NCBI RefSeq assembly: GCF_030123245.1
Contig: NZ_CP126101.1
Span: 4,338,501 to 4,402,500 of the forward strand
Reading direction: 5' to 3'
Length of the DNA stretch: 64,000 bases
DNA from: Lysinibacillus pakistanensis
GTDB taxonomy: Bacteria; Bacillota; Bacilli; Bacillales_A; Planococcaceae
The position numbers were made by a program, and so were the translations under genes. The notes below the pieces were generated by a model. That model was given only the letters and a program-made list of their open reading frames with translations, had not been told where the DNA came from and did no database searches. Below are positions 8,442 to 16,668 of this stretch, piece after piece (position 1 is the stretch's first letter; the number at the start of each line of letters is the position of its first letter).

Positions 8442-10376
8442 TTACGAACGAATATGGGAGATGTAGCGCCATCGAATTAGATAGAAATAGATTACTTGTA
8501 TTAAAACAAAGAAACCAAATGCAAAGAAAACTTCCTTAACAATGGAAATATTAGCAATATCTTTTAAAATGCTTTGAACCATTAGAAAGGCAAAGGCACT
8601 ATGCATCATTGCTACACCCCATGGCAAGAAAAATTGCGGGAAGAGATGCCGATTCACTAACTTTTTGAGCTCTGTATCTGTTAAGCCCATCCGTTTTAAA
8701 ACATCAAATTTACGCTTTTCTCGTTCAAGAGAGGTATGCAATTTAAAGTAAATAAAACTGCCTGCCGCTAATAAAAAGACTGTTGCCACCAGAACCCCTA
8801 CTAATGTAAATAATGAGTAGGTAGCTAATATATAAGAATAATTTAATCCTGCGTTTTCAAAATAAAATGGACTGAATTTACCTTTCTTTTTGAAATATTG
8901 AGATATAGCTAATTCATCAATATCACTACCAATATCCTTTGTTTCCATCCATTGAGGAATATAAAAAGTAAATAAATGATAAACTGGTTGCTCAACATTT
9001 TTATTAATAATCGGCTTAACGAGCTTGGCAAAGTCCTCATCACTTATAATAATTGAATTGACACTAACGATAGAGCCTGGGAATATGATTTTAGGATAAA
9101 CACTATCTATAGTGATTGGGATAGAATTTTCCTCTAGAATGGTATTTACCACTCTATTTTTTAATTTTTTTAAGGAATCCTCCGAATAGGGTATGAACAC
9201 AGCTTCTCCGGGTGCCAAATCAAGCAATGGATAGCTAAAGGAAGATAATAATACGTTCATATCTGATTCTCTAAAAACTTCCACTTCATTATGTGTAAAA
9301 GAAGAAGTTTGTTTTACTACAACGAAGCGGGATAAATGATAAGATAAACCCTTTTCTTCTAGCTGAATCCGCAAAGAGTTAATATGACTTCGTTCATATG
9401 GATTATCCACATCTCCTTTATACACAAGCCCCAGTGGATTTAAACGATCATACTGCGTCGTATACGAAGACATTGTCGCTAAAACACCAACCGATAAAAA
9501 TGCCAAAGTTGATACCATCGTTACAACAAAAAACATTTTTACATTATCCATCATAATATGAGTTTGCTCAGCTAATGAAAGAAGGCGATAGCGCTGCCAA
9601 TGGAATTTTCGTTTGCCTCGGGCTACATCTAGAAAGCAAGGTAACGAATCACTGAAAAAATAATAGGTTCCAAAAGTCGCTGAAAACGGAATTAATAAGG
9701 TCAATCCAATTAATGATGTATTTGCAACGATAAAGGCTAGAATATATGTGGATAAAATGAGGGCAATACCATATATTGCTCGTATTTTCGAATAAGTAGA
9801 ACCTTTATTTAAATAGTCATTTCCTTTAATTAAATCACGTAACTTTCTTTCACGAGTAAAGTACACACTGATAAACGAGATGACCACAAAGGCACTAGTA
9901 AAGACACCGATTGTTAGCAAAAATGGTTGCCAAGAAACATACAATGGCAATTGATCTAAGTGTAAAATTTCTCTCACAATCATGAAAAAGAATTTTGAGA
10001 AAGAGAAGCCAAATATAATGCCAACAATAATGGAGCCTGATCCTATAATCATCGTTTCTAAAAAAACTAATCTATTCATCTGACGTCTTTCCATACCTAG
10101 ATGCAATAAAATCGCAAATTCATGTGATCGGGCCTCTAAAAACGCACTCATCGAATAATACAGAAAGAAAAGTGTAAAAAGAACAAGTACAATTTCAGCA
10201 CCAATCATTCCAATTAACGATACCTCACCTAAAATACCTCGTTCAATATCTGGATGAAACATTAGCATGGAATAGATAAAAAACACAGCCACAGAAAAAA
10301 AGCTTGCCATGAAAAAGGCTCCGTAAATACGGCTGTTCCGTACGACATTACGGTAAGCGAATTGTCGAAAGGTCAC
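8442..10376 (-). CDS. BceB-type ABC transporter permease
   Basis: The 644-residue FtsX/MacB-family permease has about ten membrane segments and a large extracellular domain (about 300-520) between segments, the hallmark of BceB-type proteins that bind lipid-linked cell wall precursors or peptide antibiotics. The start is GTG at 10376 after GGAGGAGG; the gene overlaps the ATPase gene by 29 bp. With the ATPase and the kinase upstream it should form a flux-sensing resistance module. Which antimicrobial is sensed is not visible. Confidence 0.88.
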   Translation of the reverse strand: MTFRQFAYRNVVRNSRIYGAFFMASFFSVAVFFIYSMLMFHPDIERGILGEVSLIGMIGAEIVLVLFTLFFLYYSMSAFLEARSHEFAILLHLGMERRQMNRLVFLETMIIGSGSIIVGIIFGFSFSKFFFMIVREILHLDQLPLYVSWQPFLLTIGVFTSAFVVISFISVYFTRERKLRDLIKGNDYLNKGSTYSKIRAIYGIALILSTYILAFIVANTSLIGLTLLIPFSATFGTYYFFSDSLPCFLDVARGKRKFHWQRYRLLSLAEQTHIMMDNVKMFFVVTMVSTLAFLSVGVLATMSSYTTQYDRLNPLGLVYKGDVDNPYERSHINSLRIQLEEKGLSYHLSRFVVVKQTSSFTHNEVEVFRESDMNVLLSSFSYPLLDLAPGEAVFIPYSEDSLKKLKNRVVNTILEENSIPITIDSVYPKIIFPGSIVSVNSIIISDEDFAKLVKPIINKNVEQPVYHLFTFYIPQWMETKDIGSDIDELAISQYFKKKGKFSPFYFENAGLNYSYILATYSLFTLVGVLVATVFLLAAGSFIYFKLHTSLEREKRKFDVLKRMGLTDTELKKLVNRHLFPQFFLPWGVAMMHSAFAFLMVQSILKDIANISIVKEVFFAFGFFVLIQVIYFYLIRWRYISHIRS

Positions 10377-11124
10377 CTACTTGTCCTCCTCCTAGTAAGC
10401 TTAAAACATTTAATATTCGTTGGAAAAACATCTGACGGCGATCATCCTTATAAATTTCGTTGAAAAATTCTCCATCCTTAATAAATAACACGCGATCACA
10501 GTAGCTTGCTGCAATGGGATCATGTGTGACCATGACTATCGTCGTTTGTTTTTCCTTATTGATTTTTGTTAAAAGTTCAAGTACATCACGTGAAGAATTC
10601 GAATCTAAATTACCGGTTGGCTCATCTGCTAAAATCAAACTTGGATTATGAATTAGAGCTCGTCCAATAGCGGTTCTTTGTGCCTGCCCACCAGATATTT
10701 CATTTGGTCGTTTTTGCAAGAAAGAAGTTAAATCCAGCTTTTCAACAATGCTTGCCAAACGTTCCTCCATGACTTCTAACGGTTGTTGATCCAACGTTAG
10801 TGGCAACACAATATTTTCTTCAACTGTCAGCATATGCAACAGATTAAAATCCTGAAAAACGAAACCCAATTGTCTTCTTCTAAAGTAGGCAAGCTCTGTT
10901 GCATTTAGCTTATGCGGATTTAAGCCGTCTAAAATAATTTCACCGCTAGTGGGTTCATCAATGGTAGAAATAATATTTAATAATGTTGTTTTTCCGCTTC
11001 CTGATGGACCCATGACTGCTAAAAACTCGCCCTCCTCAACATCAAAGCTAAGTTGATTTAGTGCACGATGTGTTACCTTGCCTTCATAAACCTTTGTCAC
11101 ATCTTTTATTTGTAAAATAGACAT
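10348..11124 (-). CDS. BceA-type ABC transporter ATP-binding protein
   Basis: The ATPase has Walker A GPSGSGKTT, signature ISGGQAQR and Walker B ILADEPTGNLDS, all typical of the MacB/LolD/BceA group. A GTG at 11136 is in frame, but it lies within the RBS AAGGTG of the ATG at 11124, which gives 258 residues. The last 20 or so residues are read through the region encoding the start of the permease gene. Confidence 0.9.
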   Translation of the reverse strand: MSILQIKDVTKVYEGKVTHRALNQLSFDVEEGEFLAVMGPSGSGKTTLLNIISTIDEPTSGEIILDGLNPHKLNATELAYFRRRQLGFVFQDFNLLHMLTVEENIVLPLTLDQQPLEVMEERLASIVEKLDLTSFLQKRPNEISGGQAQRTAIGRALIHNPSLILADEPTGNLDSNSSRDVLELLTKINKEKQTTIVMVTHDPIAASYCDRVLFIKDGEFFNEIYKDDRRQMFFQRILNVLSLLGGGQVGDLSTIRLP

Positions 11125-11137
11125 AGCTTCATTCACC

Positions 11138-11563
11138 TTATTTCTTAATTAGTTCCAGGGATTCTGGTAATAGCCATTGCAAGACTACCTCAAAACCAAT
11201 TTGAAAATGTGGCTCTGCAATCGATACCTGATCATCGTCCTCTACAAGACTAAAGCAATGATTGCCAACAACAACATCCCAAGCGTCCATTTCCCCTTCA
11301 ATAACTTCTCCACATACCGTATAATGTCCGCTATACATCACCTGTTCACCATCTACAGGAAAAGCATTTAGTAAAGTTGGTTTTTGTAAGTCTAACCCAA
11401 GACAATTTGAAAAATGCATAACTTCTGCATCGAGCAAAAGATTAGCCTTACGGAAATTTTTGCAGGAAAGACATTCACAGTCACCTTGATTTGATTCGAT
11501 AAATGCTTCCGTTTTTTCGCTCTCGATATTCAAAACCCATTCATTAAAATGTACCTCTTTCAT
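11138..11563 (-). CDS. Unrecognised 141-residue acidic protein inside the Bce-type operon
   Basis: The soluble, acidic protein has no signal peptide or membrane segment. Near residue 28 it has a CECLSCKNF motif (CxCxxC), and it has further Cys at positions near 54, 84 and 103, so metal binding is possible. The RBS GGGGGAGCAAGG precedes the ATG. It lies 11 bp after the kinase gene and 13 bp before the ATPase start, so it is co-transcribed with a resistance module that normally has only four genes. I do not recognise the family. Confidence 0.7.
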   Translation of the reverse strand: MKEVHFNEWVLNIESEKTEAFIESNQGDCECLSCKNFRKANLLLDAEVMHFSNCLGLDLQKPTLLNAFPVDGEQVMYSGHYTVCGEVIEGEMDAWDVVVGNHCFSLVEDDDQVSIAEPHFQIGFEVVLQWLLPESLELIKK

Positions 11564-11574
11564 CCTTGCTCCCC

Positions 11575-12558
11575 CTAATTCGTAAATGTCACTGTAACAA
11601 TGGTTCCTTTTCCTACCTCTGATGTTATGTTTAATTCGTGCCCGAGCTTTTCACAAATCTCCTTAGCTAAATATAAGCCCATTCCTGTAGATTCCCCTGT
11701 TTTACGACCATTTTCTCCAGTAAAAAAGGCTTTTGTGACACGCGAAAGATCTGAGGCAGGAATACCAATACCTTCATCGCAAATGGCTAACTGCACATGG
11801 TCATCCCTTTTCACAGCAGAAATAACTATTTTCTTATTGGCTTCAAAGGTATATTTAACAGCATTGGTTACAAATTGTCCGATAATAAATCGAAGCCATT
11901 TAGAGTCACTTGCTACGATTATGTCATCCTCGATATGAATTTCAGGAAAAACTCTTTTCGTAATAAATAAACGTTTATTTTCATTTACAGTTGCAGTAAC
12001 AATTGTTTTTAATGCCACTTGCTCTACTTGCATGTCCTCCTCAAAGTTCTCCAATCGAGCATTCACAAGTACCATGTCCAAACCTCTTCGTAAACGATCA
12101 ATCTCCTCCTGCACATTCCTTTTATCAAGTGGGCGCTCATCCTGTAATAAAAGCTCAATTACTGATATCGGTGTTTTCATTTGATGCACCCATTGATTCA
12201 TAAATTGATCGTGTCGTTTTTGACTTGCATACAATGAGTGGAGCTCATGTTGATAAAGTCGATAAAGCTCATGCATATATTTTTCAGTCTGTATCGCTTC
12301 TGGCGTTTTCGCGTTTTTTTGGAGTACATCCTCCATTGTTTTTGGAAGCTGCGAGATTTTCAATAAATAACGCTGACGCATTAAATAGCGGACAAGTAAA
12401 AAAGAGGCTAGCAATACTAAACTAATACAGAAGGAATAAATCGCAGTATCAACGTTTCGAAAACCGTCGAGCCCATATAAGACCATGATGAATCCAACTA
12501 ATAGTAGCTGGAACACAATGAATGATGCATAATCACGCAAAAATAATTTCCAGCCCAC
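11575..12558 (-). CDS. BceS-type intramembrane-sensing histidine kinase
   Basis: The 327-residue kinase has two N-terminal membrane segments with almost no extracellular loop (about 10-60). A HisKA-like segment carrying His in HQMKTPIS and an ATPase domain (DEGIGIP, STGMGLYL) follow. This short layout is typical of BceS-type kinases, which detect drugs through the paired transporter rather than directly. The start is GTG at 12558, overlapping the regulator stop as TAGTG and preceded by AGGTGAG. Confidence 0.9.
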   Translation of the reverse strand: MGWKLFLRDYASFIVFQLLLVGFIMVLYGLDGFRNVDTAIYSFCISLVLLASFLLVRYLMRQRYLLKISQLPKTMEDVLQKNAKTPEAIQTEKYMHELYRLYQHELHSLYASQKRHDQFMNQWVHQMKTPISVIELLLQDERPLDKRNVQEEIDRLRRGLDMVLVNARLENFEEDMQVEQVALKTIVTATVNENKRLFITKRVFPEIHIEDDIIVASDSKWLRFIIGQFVTNAVKYTFEANKKIVISAVKRDDHVQLAICDEGIGIPASDLSRVTKAFFTGENGRKTGESTGMGLYLAKEICEKLGHELNITSEVGKGTIVTVTFTN

Positions 12559-13262
12559 TATAGCTCACCTGCGCTTAACATAAAGCGATAACCAGCACCG
12601 CGCACTGTCTCAATCGTGGAAGAAATATGATAATCCGCAAGTTTTTTACGTACTCGTGTCATATTAACGTTCAATGTATTTTCATCCACAAAAGCCTGAT
12701 CATCCCAGAGCTCTTCTAGTAATTGCTCACGAGTAACTACTTTTGGAGCATTACCCATTAGTAGCTCTAAAATAATACATTCTTTTTTCTGAAGGGGTAT
12801 CTCTAAATCATTTTTATGAAGCTCCATTCTCTCTAAATGAAGAATTAGCTGTCCCTGCTTAATCGTCCGTTCTTCTTGTCTTGCTGCATATTCACCATAT
12901 GTACGGCGCAAGTGACTACGAATCTTTGCCAGCACAATCTCATAGTTAAACGGCTTTGTGATAAAATCATCACCACCATTTTCCAATGCGAATATTTGGT
13001 CCATTTCCCCTGAACGGGCAGAAATAAAAATGATTGGACAAGTTGTATGCTGACGTAATTGACGACACCAATAATAGCCATCGTACGCAGGTAAATTTAT
13101 ATCAAGCAACACCATATGTGGGTTAAATGCTGTAAACTCTTCAATGAGATGATCAAATTCTTTAATTGTTTCAACTTCGTATTGATATTTTCTAAGCGTT
13201 TCCGCAAGTAATGATGCAATCTTTACATCATCTTCGACAATAAATATTCGATGCTTCTCCAT
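12558..13262 (-). CDS. BceR-type OmpR family response regulator
   Basis: The receiver domain contains FIVEDD, the phospho-acceptor Asp in LLDINLPAYDG and Lys in FITKPF; a winged-helix domain with TRVRKKL and VRGAGYRF follows. The start at 13262 (234 residues) is chosen because AAAGGAG lies six bases before it; a longer in-frame extension upstream has no RBS and runs through a terminator. It should activate this transporter operon when phosphorylated by the adjacent kinase. The order is regulator, kinase, 141-residue protein, ATPase, permease. Confidence 0.92.
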   Translation of the reverse strand: MEKHRIFIVEDDVKIASLLAETLRKYQYEVETIKEFDHLIEEFTAFNPHMVLLDINLPAYDGYYWCRQLRQHTTCPIIFISARSGEMDQIFALENGGDDFITKPFNYEIVLAKIRSHLRRTYGEYAARQEERTIKQGQLILHLERMELHKNDLEIPLQKKECIILELLMGNAPKVVTREQLLEELWDDQAFVDENTLNVNMTRVRKKLADYHISSTIETVRGAGYRFMLSAGEL

Positions 13263-13293
13263 ACGAACACTCCTTTCTACTCTGTATTGTATC

Positions 13294-13331
13294 AAAAAAA
13301 GGTTCGACGACATAATTGTCTGCGAACCTTT
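13294..13331 (-). terminator. Terminator after lplJ
   Basis: The stem AAAGGTTCG/CGAACCTTT has a 16-base loop and is followed on the minus strand by seven T residues. It separates lplJ from the Bce-type regulator gene. Confidence 0.75.
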
Positions 13332-13397
13332 ATCGTAAAAGATCATGTACTCTAAGTGTGACGTCTTAGGCATGCGTCTTTTCCGAATTAGCTTTAC

Positions 13398-14390
13398 TCA
13401 ATAAATTAATTGTAAAAACTCTTCAGTTGTAATTCCACCAAAGTAAGTTGGAATATCAATATCCGCTAACGCTTCAGCAATTGCTGCTCGATTATAGTTT
13501 ATCCCAACTAGTCGTTGTGCAACATCAGCCATGTCTCCTACCCCAAAGAAATCACCAAAAATATGCGCCTCTTCAATAATGCCGTGATTTACCTCTAAGC
13601 GAATATCAATGCCTCCTGTTGGGAAACGATGTGTTTTTTGAATATTAAAGCGTGGGGATTTACCATAGTTCCACTCCCAAGTTTGATAACGTTCTGCGGA
13701 TAGTTTATGGATATTTGCCCAGTCTTCCTCCGATAGTTCATAGTAACGAATATTTTCCTCACCATTAAAAATGGATTTCAAAATTTCTAATCGGAACGCT
13801 TCAACAGTCATCTTATCCTTCAAAAATTCTGAGATATTAGCCACTCGTGAGCGAATTGATTTAATGCCTTTGGATTCTATTTTATCCTTCTTCACTTTTA
13901 AAGCAGACACAACAGCATCAATTTCTGTGTCAAACATCAATGTGCCATGACTAAACATTCGCCCCTTAGTAGAGAATTGTGCGTTTCCGGAAACCTTACG
14001 TCCCTCTGCCAAAATATCATTACGCCCCGAAAGCTCTGCATTGACACCCATTTTGGCCAATGCTTCAACAACAGGCTGCGTGAATTTTTTATAATTCATA
14101 AAGCTTTCGCCATCATCTTTGGTAATAAAGCTAAAGTTAAGATTTCCTAAATCATGATACACTGCACCACCACCAGATAGTCGTCGCACAACAATAATGC
14201 CGTTGTCCTCCACGTAATCTGTATTAATCTCTTCAATAGTATTTTGATTTTTTCCAATGATGATGGAAGGCTGGTTTATGTAAAAAAGGAGTACAGGTTC
14301 CTTTTCAACATCCATTGTTTTTAATAAGTACTCCTCAATGGCAAGGTTAATGCGTGGGTCATGAATTCCTTTATTATCAACAAAAATCAT
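13398..14390 (-). CDS. lplJ: Lipoate-protein ligase LplJ
   Basis: The 330-residue enzyme contains the LplA family motifs RRLSGGGAVYHDLGNLNFSF (about 70-90), the lipoyl-AMP site around SGNAQ, and a C-terminal accessory domain. It attaches free lipoate to E2 and GcvH proteins using ATP. A GTG at 14411 is in frame but sits inside the RBS AAGGAGG; the ATG at 14390 is the better start. It lies next to yhfH and near lcfB, as in B. subtilis. Confidence 0.92.
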   Translation of the reverse strand: MIFVDNKGIHDPRINLAIEEYLLKTMDVEKEPVLLFYINQPSIIIGKNQNTIEEINTDYVEDNGIIVVRRLSGGGAVYHDLGNLNFSFITKDDGESFMNYKKFTQPVVEALAKMGVNAELSGRNDILAEGRKVSGNAQFSTKGRMFSHGTLMFDTEIDAVVSALKVKKDKIESKGIKSIRSRVANISEFLKDKMTVEAFRLEILKSIFNGEENIRYYELSEEDWANIHKLSAERYQTWEWNYGKSPRFNIQKTHRFPTGGIDIRLEVNHGIIEEAHIFGDFFGVGDMADVAQRLVGINYNRAAIAEALADIDIPTYFGGITTEEFLQLIY

Positions 14391-14534
14391 CGTTTGCTTT
14401 TCCTCCTTCACAAAATATCCATATTTATTTTAACGCAAATTAGGCATTTTGTGTTGACGAAAAGCATCTGTTATAATACACTAGGGAATATCAAAACAGT
14501 AATAGTACAGATGAACTTAAAGGAGGAGTCCACA

Positions 14535-14660
14535 ATGTTAGAAAACGTAGTTGAATTTTTCAAGAACCTACCTGCAAAGCAATGCACAGAATGCGGTGAA
14601 AAAATTGAAGAACAAAGTGAATGCTACAGCAACACTTGTGAAAAATGTAACCACCTATAA
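14535..14660 (+). CDS. yhfH: YhfH family small Cys-rich protein
   Basis: A 41-residue protein with six Cys arranged as CTECGEKI then CYSNTCEKC, suggesting one zinc site. The RBS AAAGGAGGAGTC lies just before the ATG, and a strong terminator follows. YhfH is a conserved small Bacillales protein of unknown function; the divergent neighbour lplJ matches B. subtilis gene order. Confidence 0.85.
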   Translation: MLENVVEFFKNLPAKQCTECGEKIEEQSECYSNTCEKCNHL

Positions 14661-14768
14661 GCATTTGCCTATTCTGTAATATTGTCATTTACGTGCCCCA
14701 CACGTACTATTAATGACACCCCTCATCATTTTTGATGAACCCTTAATTAAATCTCTTACACTTACGAA

Positions 14769-14808
14769 ACAACAGCTGATACGCTCATATCAGCTGTTGT
14801 TTTTTTTG
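14769..14808 (+). terminator. Terminator after yhfH
   Basis: AACAGCTGATA pairs with TATCAGCTGTT, followed by G and eight T residues. Confidence 0.85.
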
Positions 14809-14862
14809 TTGTTTCTGGGATCTAGCAGATTTTTTCATTGCCTGGGTAGAGGAGACTTCCTG

Positions 14863-14966
14863 CCTGAGTGAAATTCTACTTAGCATGAGCAGTTTTTTCT
14901 TTCACCCGAGCAGTTTTTCCTCTTAGCCGAGCGAATTTTTTCTCAACCTGAGCAGTTTTGAGGTTA
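14863..14966. repeat. 21-bp-period array, left part (interrupted by IS3 element)
   Basis: Five units built on C(T/C)GAGC followed by a T-rich stretch. The GAG triplets start at 14866, 14887, 14908, 14929 and 14950, exactly 21 bp apart. A weaker unit (CTGGGT) lies 22 bp earlier. The array continues on the far side of the insertion sequence at 16355. Confidence 0.8.
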
Positions 14967-15037
14967 GTATAAAAAGTGGACACGGAAAACTGAGAGTAGC
15001 TATGATAGAAATAACTATTTTAAAGGACGTGTACCGA

Positions 15038-15331
15038 ATGACTAAAAAAATAACCCAAGAATATCGTGATTATGTTGTGAAATTAGTAGTAGAAGAAAAT
15101 CGAAAAGTAACAGAATTATCGTATGAATTAGGGCTTGGGGAATCTTCTATTCACCGCTGGGTAAAAAAGTATCGTGATGGAAAAAAGCAAGAAAATGGCG
15201 ACGTGAGATATATAACCCCTTCGGAGCTAAAGAAGCTAGAAGCAACTTATGAAAAGCAACTTCGTGACTTAGAAGAGGAGAATGCAATTCTAAAAAAGGC
15301 GATGCACATCTTTGCCAAAAACCCGCAGTAG
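15038..15331 (+). CDS. IS3 family transposase OrfA (helix-turn-helix)
   Basis: The ATG at 15038 gives 97 residues: a helix-turn-helix (ELSYELGLGESSIHRWVKKY) that binds the IS ends, then a leucine-zipper-like coiled coil (KLEATYEKQLRDLEEENAIL). An earlier in-frame ATG at 15002 has a poorer context. The slippery sequence near the end directs a -1 shift into orfB. Confidence 0.88.
   Translation: MTKKITQEYRDYVVKLVVEENRKVTELSYELGLGESSIHRWVKKYRDGKKQENGDVRYITPSELKKLEATYEKQLRDLEEENAILKKAMHIFAKNPQ
15292..15298 (+). other. Programmed -1 frameshift signal A-AAA-AAG
   Basis: The heptamer lies exactly in the orfA codon phase (codons CTA AAA AAG). Slipping back one base enters the orfB frame, which is open from here through 15331, so an OrfAB fusion transposase can be made as in other IS3 elements. 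Confidence 0.8.
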
Positions 15332-16209
15332 TGTTTGAATTTATTGAAGCGCATAAACAGGAGTTTTCGATTGTAAAGATGTGCCGTGTTCTAAAAGTAT
15401 CGACGAGTGGCTATTATAAATGGTTGGCAAAACAGGCAGCACCGATAACAGAAAAAGAAGAATATAAAATGAAAGTCACACAAAAAATTAAACAATCGTT
15501 TCATGAAAGCTATGGTACGTATGGCAGCCCGCGAGTACATAAAGATCTGTTGGAATGGGGTTATCCTCTTTCACAAAAAACAGTGGCAAACATCATGCGA
15601 GGACTGGAACTGTGCGCAACACAGCCGAGAAGCTATGTGACGACAACAGATTCAAATCATGATGCACTGGTGTATCCTAATATACTGAAACGCATGTTTT
15701 ATGTGGAAGAACCAGATCAAGTATGGGTCGCTGATATTACCTATATCCGAACGCTGGAGGGATGGGTGTATTTAGCGAGTATTATGGATTTGTATTCTCG
15801 TAAAATTGTAGCGTGGGAAATGGCCGATCATATGAAAGTAGATTTAGTGTTAATAGCTTTGAAAAAAGCGTTCTTCATACGCCGACCAAAAAAAGGACTC
15901 ATTCATCATTCAGACCGTGGGGCGCAATACTGTTCAACGGAATATATCGAACTTTTAAAAAAGCATGGTTGCCAAATTAGTATGAGTAAAAAAGGTGATC
16001 CGTATGACAATGCCTGCATTGAATCGTTTCATGCGACCATAAAAAAAGAAATGATTTATCGCCAAAAATTCCAAACAAAGAAAGCAGCCTTCAAAGCGAT
16101 AAATGGTTATATTTCAAATTTTTATAATGAACATAGAAGACATTCGACCCTTGGCTATCGTTCACCGAACCAATTTGAACGCTTGACGTTTCAGAAACAC
16201 GCAAGTTAA
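15331..16209 (+). CDS. IS3 family transposase OrfB (DDE integrase domain)
   Basis: The 292-residue frame has an HTH_21 region (SYGTYGSPRVHKDL) and the rve catalytic core. The DDE residues are visible: Asp in VWVADITYI, Asp in HHSDRGAQYCS, and Glu in NACIESFHATIKKE. The annotated start is a GTG overlapping the orfA stop, but the active protein is expected to be the frameshifted fusion. No stop or deletion interrupts it, so the element may be active. Confidence 0.9.
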   Translation: MFEFIEAHKQEFSIVKMCRVLKVSTSGYYKWLAKQAAPITEKEEYKMKVTQKIKQSFHESYGTYGSPRVHKDLLEWGYPLSQKTVANIMRGLELCATQPRSYVTTTDSNHDALVYPNILKRMFYVEEPDQVWVADITYIRTLEGWVYLASIMDLYSRKIVAWEMADHMKVDLVLIALKKAFFIRRPKKGLIHHSDRGAQYCSTEYIELLKKHGCQISMSKKGDPYDNACIESFHATIKKEMIYRQKFQTKKAAFKAINGYISNFYNEHRRHSTLGYRSPNQFERLTFQKHAS

Positions 16210-16354
16210 TCTCAAAACCGTTTCAAGCGATGGAAATCAATTGTTCAAGCTCTTTGAACAATTGACTTCCATTGCCCACCAAACGCAGTGCGGTAGCTTT
16301 GAAGCTCTCACTTTTTTATGTCCACTTTCTTGACAGAAGACCACTTTTTCCTTT

Positions 16355-16579
16355 CACCTGAGCGAATCCTTTCTATACCCGAGCAGGTTGCCTCCCACCT
16401 GAGCGAATTTTCCATCAACCCGAGCAGTTCTTCCTTCTACTTGAGCGAATTCTTTCTATACTCAAGCAATTTGCCTCCTATCCGAGCAAATTTTCTCTCA
16501 ACCTAAGCAGGTCTGGTCTTCTACCTGAGCGAATCCTTTCTATACCCGAGCGGACCTCCCCTCCACCTGAGAATTTTCT
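16355..16579. repeat. 21-bp-period array, right part
   Basis: Eleven units with GAG/AAG triplets at 16360, 16381, 16401, 16422, 16443, 16464, 16484, 16505, 16527, 16548 and 16569, i.e. steps of 20-22 and mostly 21 bp. Units tend to alternate between ACCTGAGCGAAT and ACCCGAGCAG types, giving a 42-bp higher-order unit over part of the array. The same family occurs at 45404-45537. Confidence 0.85.
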
Positions 16580-16628
16580 CACAATAGCCAAGCCCATGAA
16601 AATACTCAATACAATAGCAACATAAAAA

Positions 16629-16652
16629 CACCCACCATTTAATTGGTGGGTG
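16629..16652 (-). terminator. Terminator after yhgE
   Basis: The 9-bp stem CACCCACCA/TGGTGGGTG is followed by T residues on the minus strand, 17 bp past the yhgE stop. Confidence 0.8.
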
Positions 16653-16668
16653 CATAGTAAGTTGAATT

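Larger units (their letters stand above)
14967..16336 (+). mobile_element. IS3 family insertion sequence (IS150 group)
   Basis: It carries the orfA/orfB pair typical of IS3. The ends are imperfect inverted repeats: the left begins near 14967 with GTATAAAAAGTGGACAC, and the right, read inward, begins TGTCAAGAAAGTGGACAT, with a further matching TGAGAG block. A strong hairpin (16231-16271) lies between orfB and the right end. No clear target duplication was found, so the exact ends are uncertain by a few bases. Both reading frames look intact. Confidence 0.85.

Noticed and set aside
16318..16506. A 62-codon frame through the 21-bp array giving a seven-residue protein repeat
   Set aside because: The period of 21 is a multiple of three, so any frame stays open for a while. 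There is no RBS, and the unit length slips to 20 and 22 bp, which breaks the frame.
16355..16579. CRISPR array
   Set aside because: Units are about 21 bp with no constant repeat plus unique spacer structure, and there are no cas genes.
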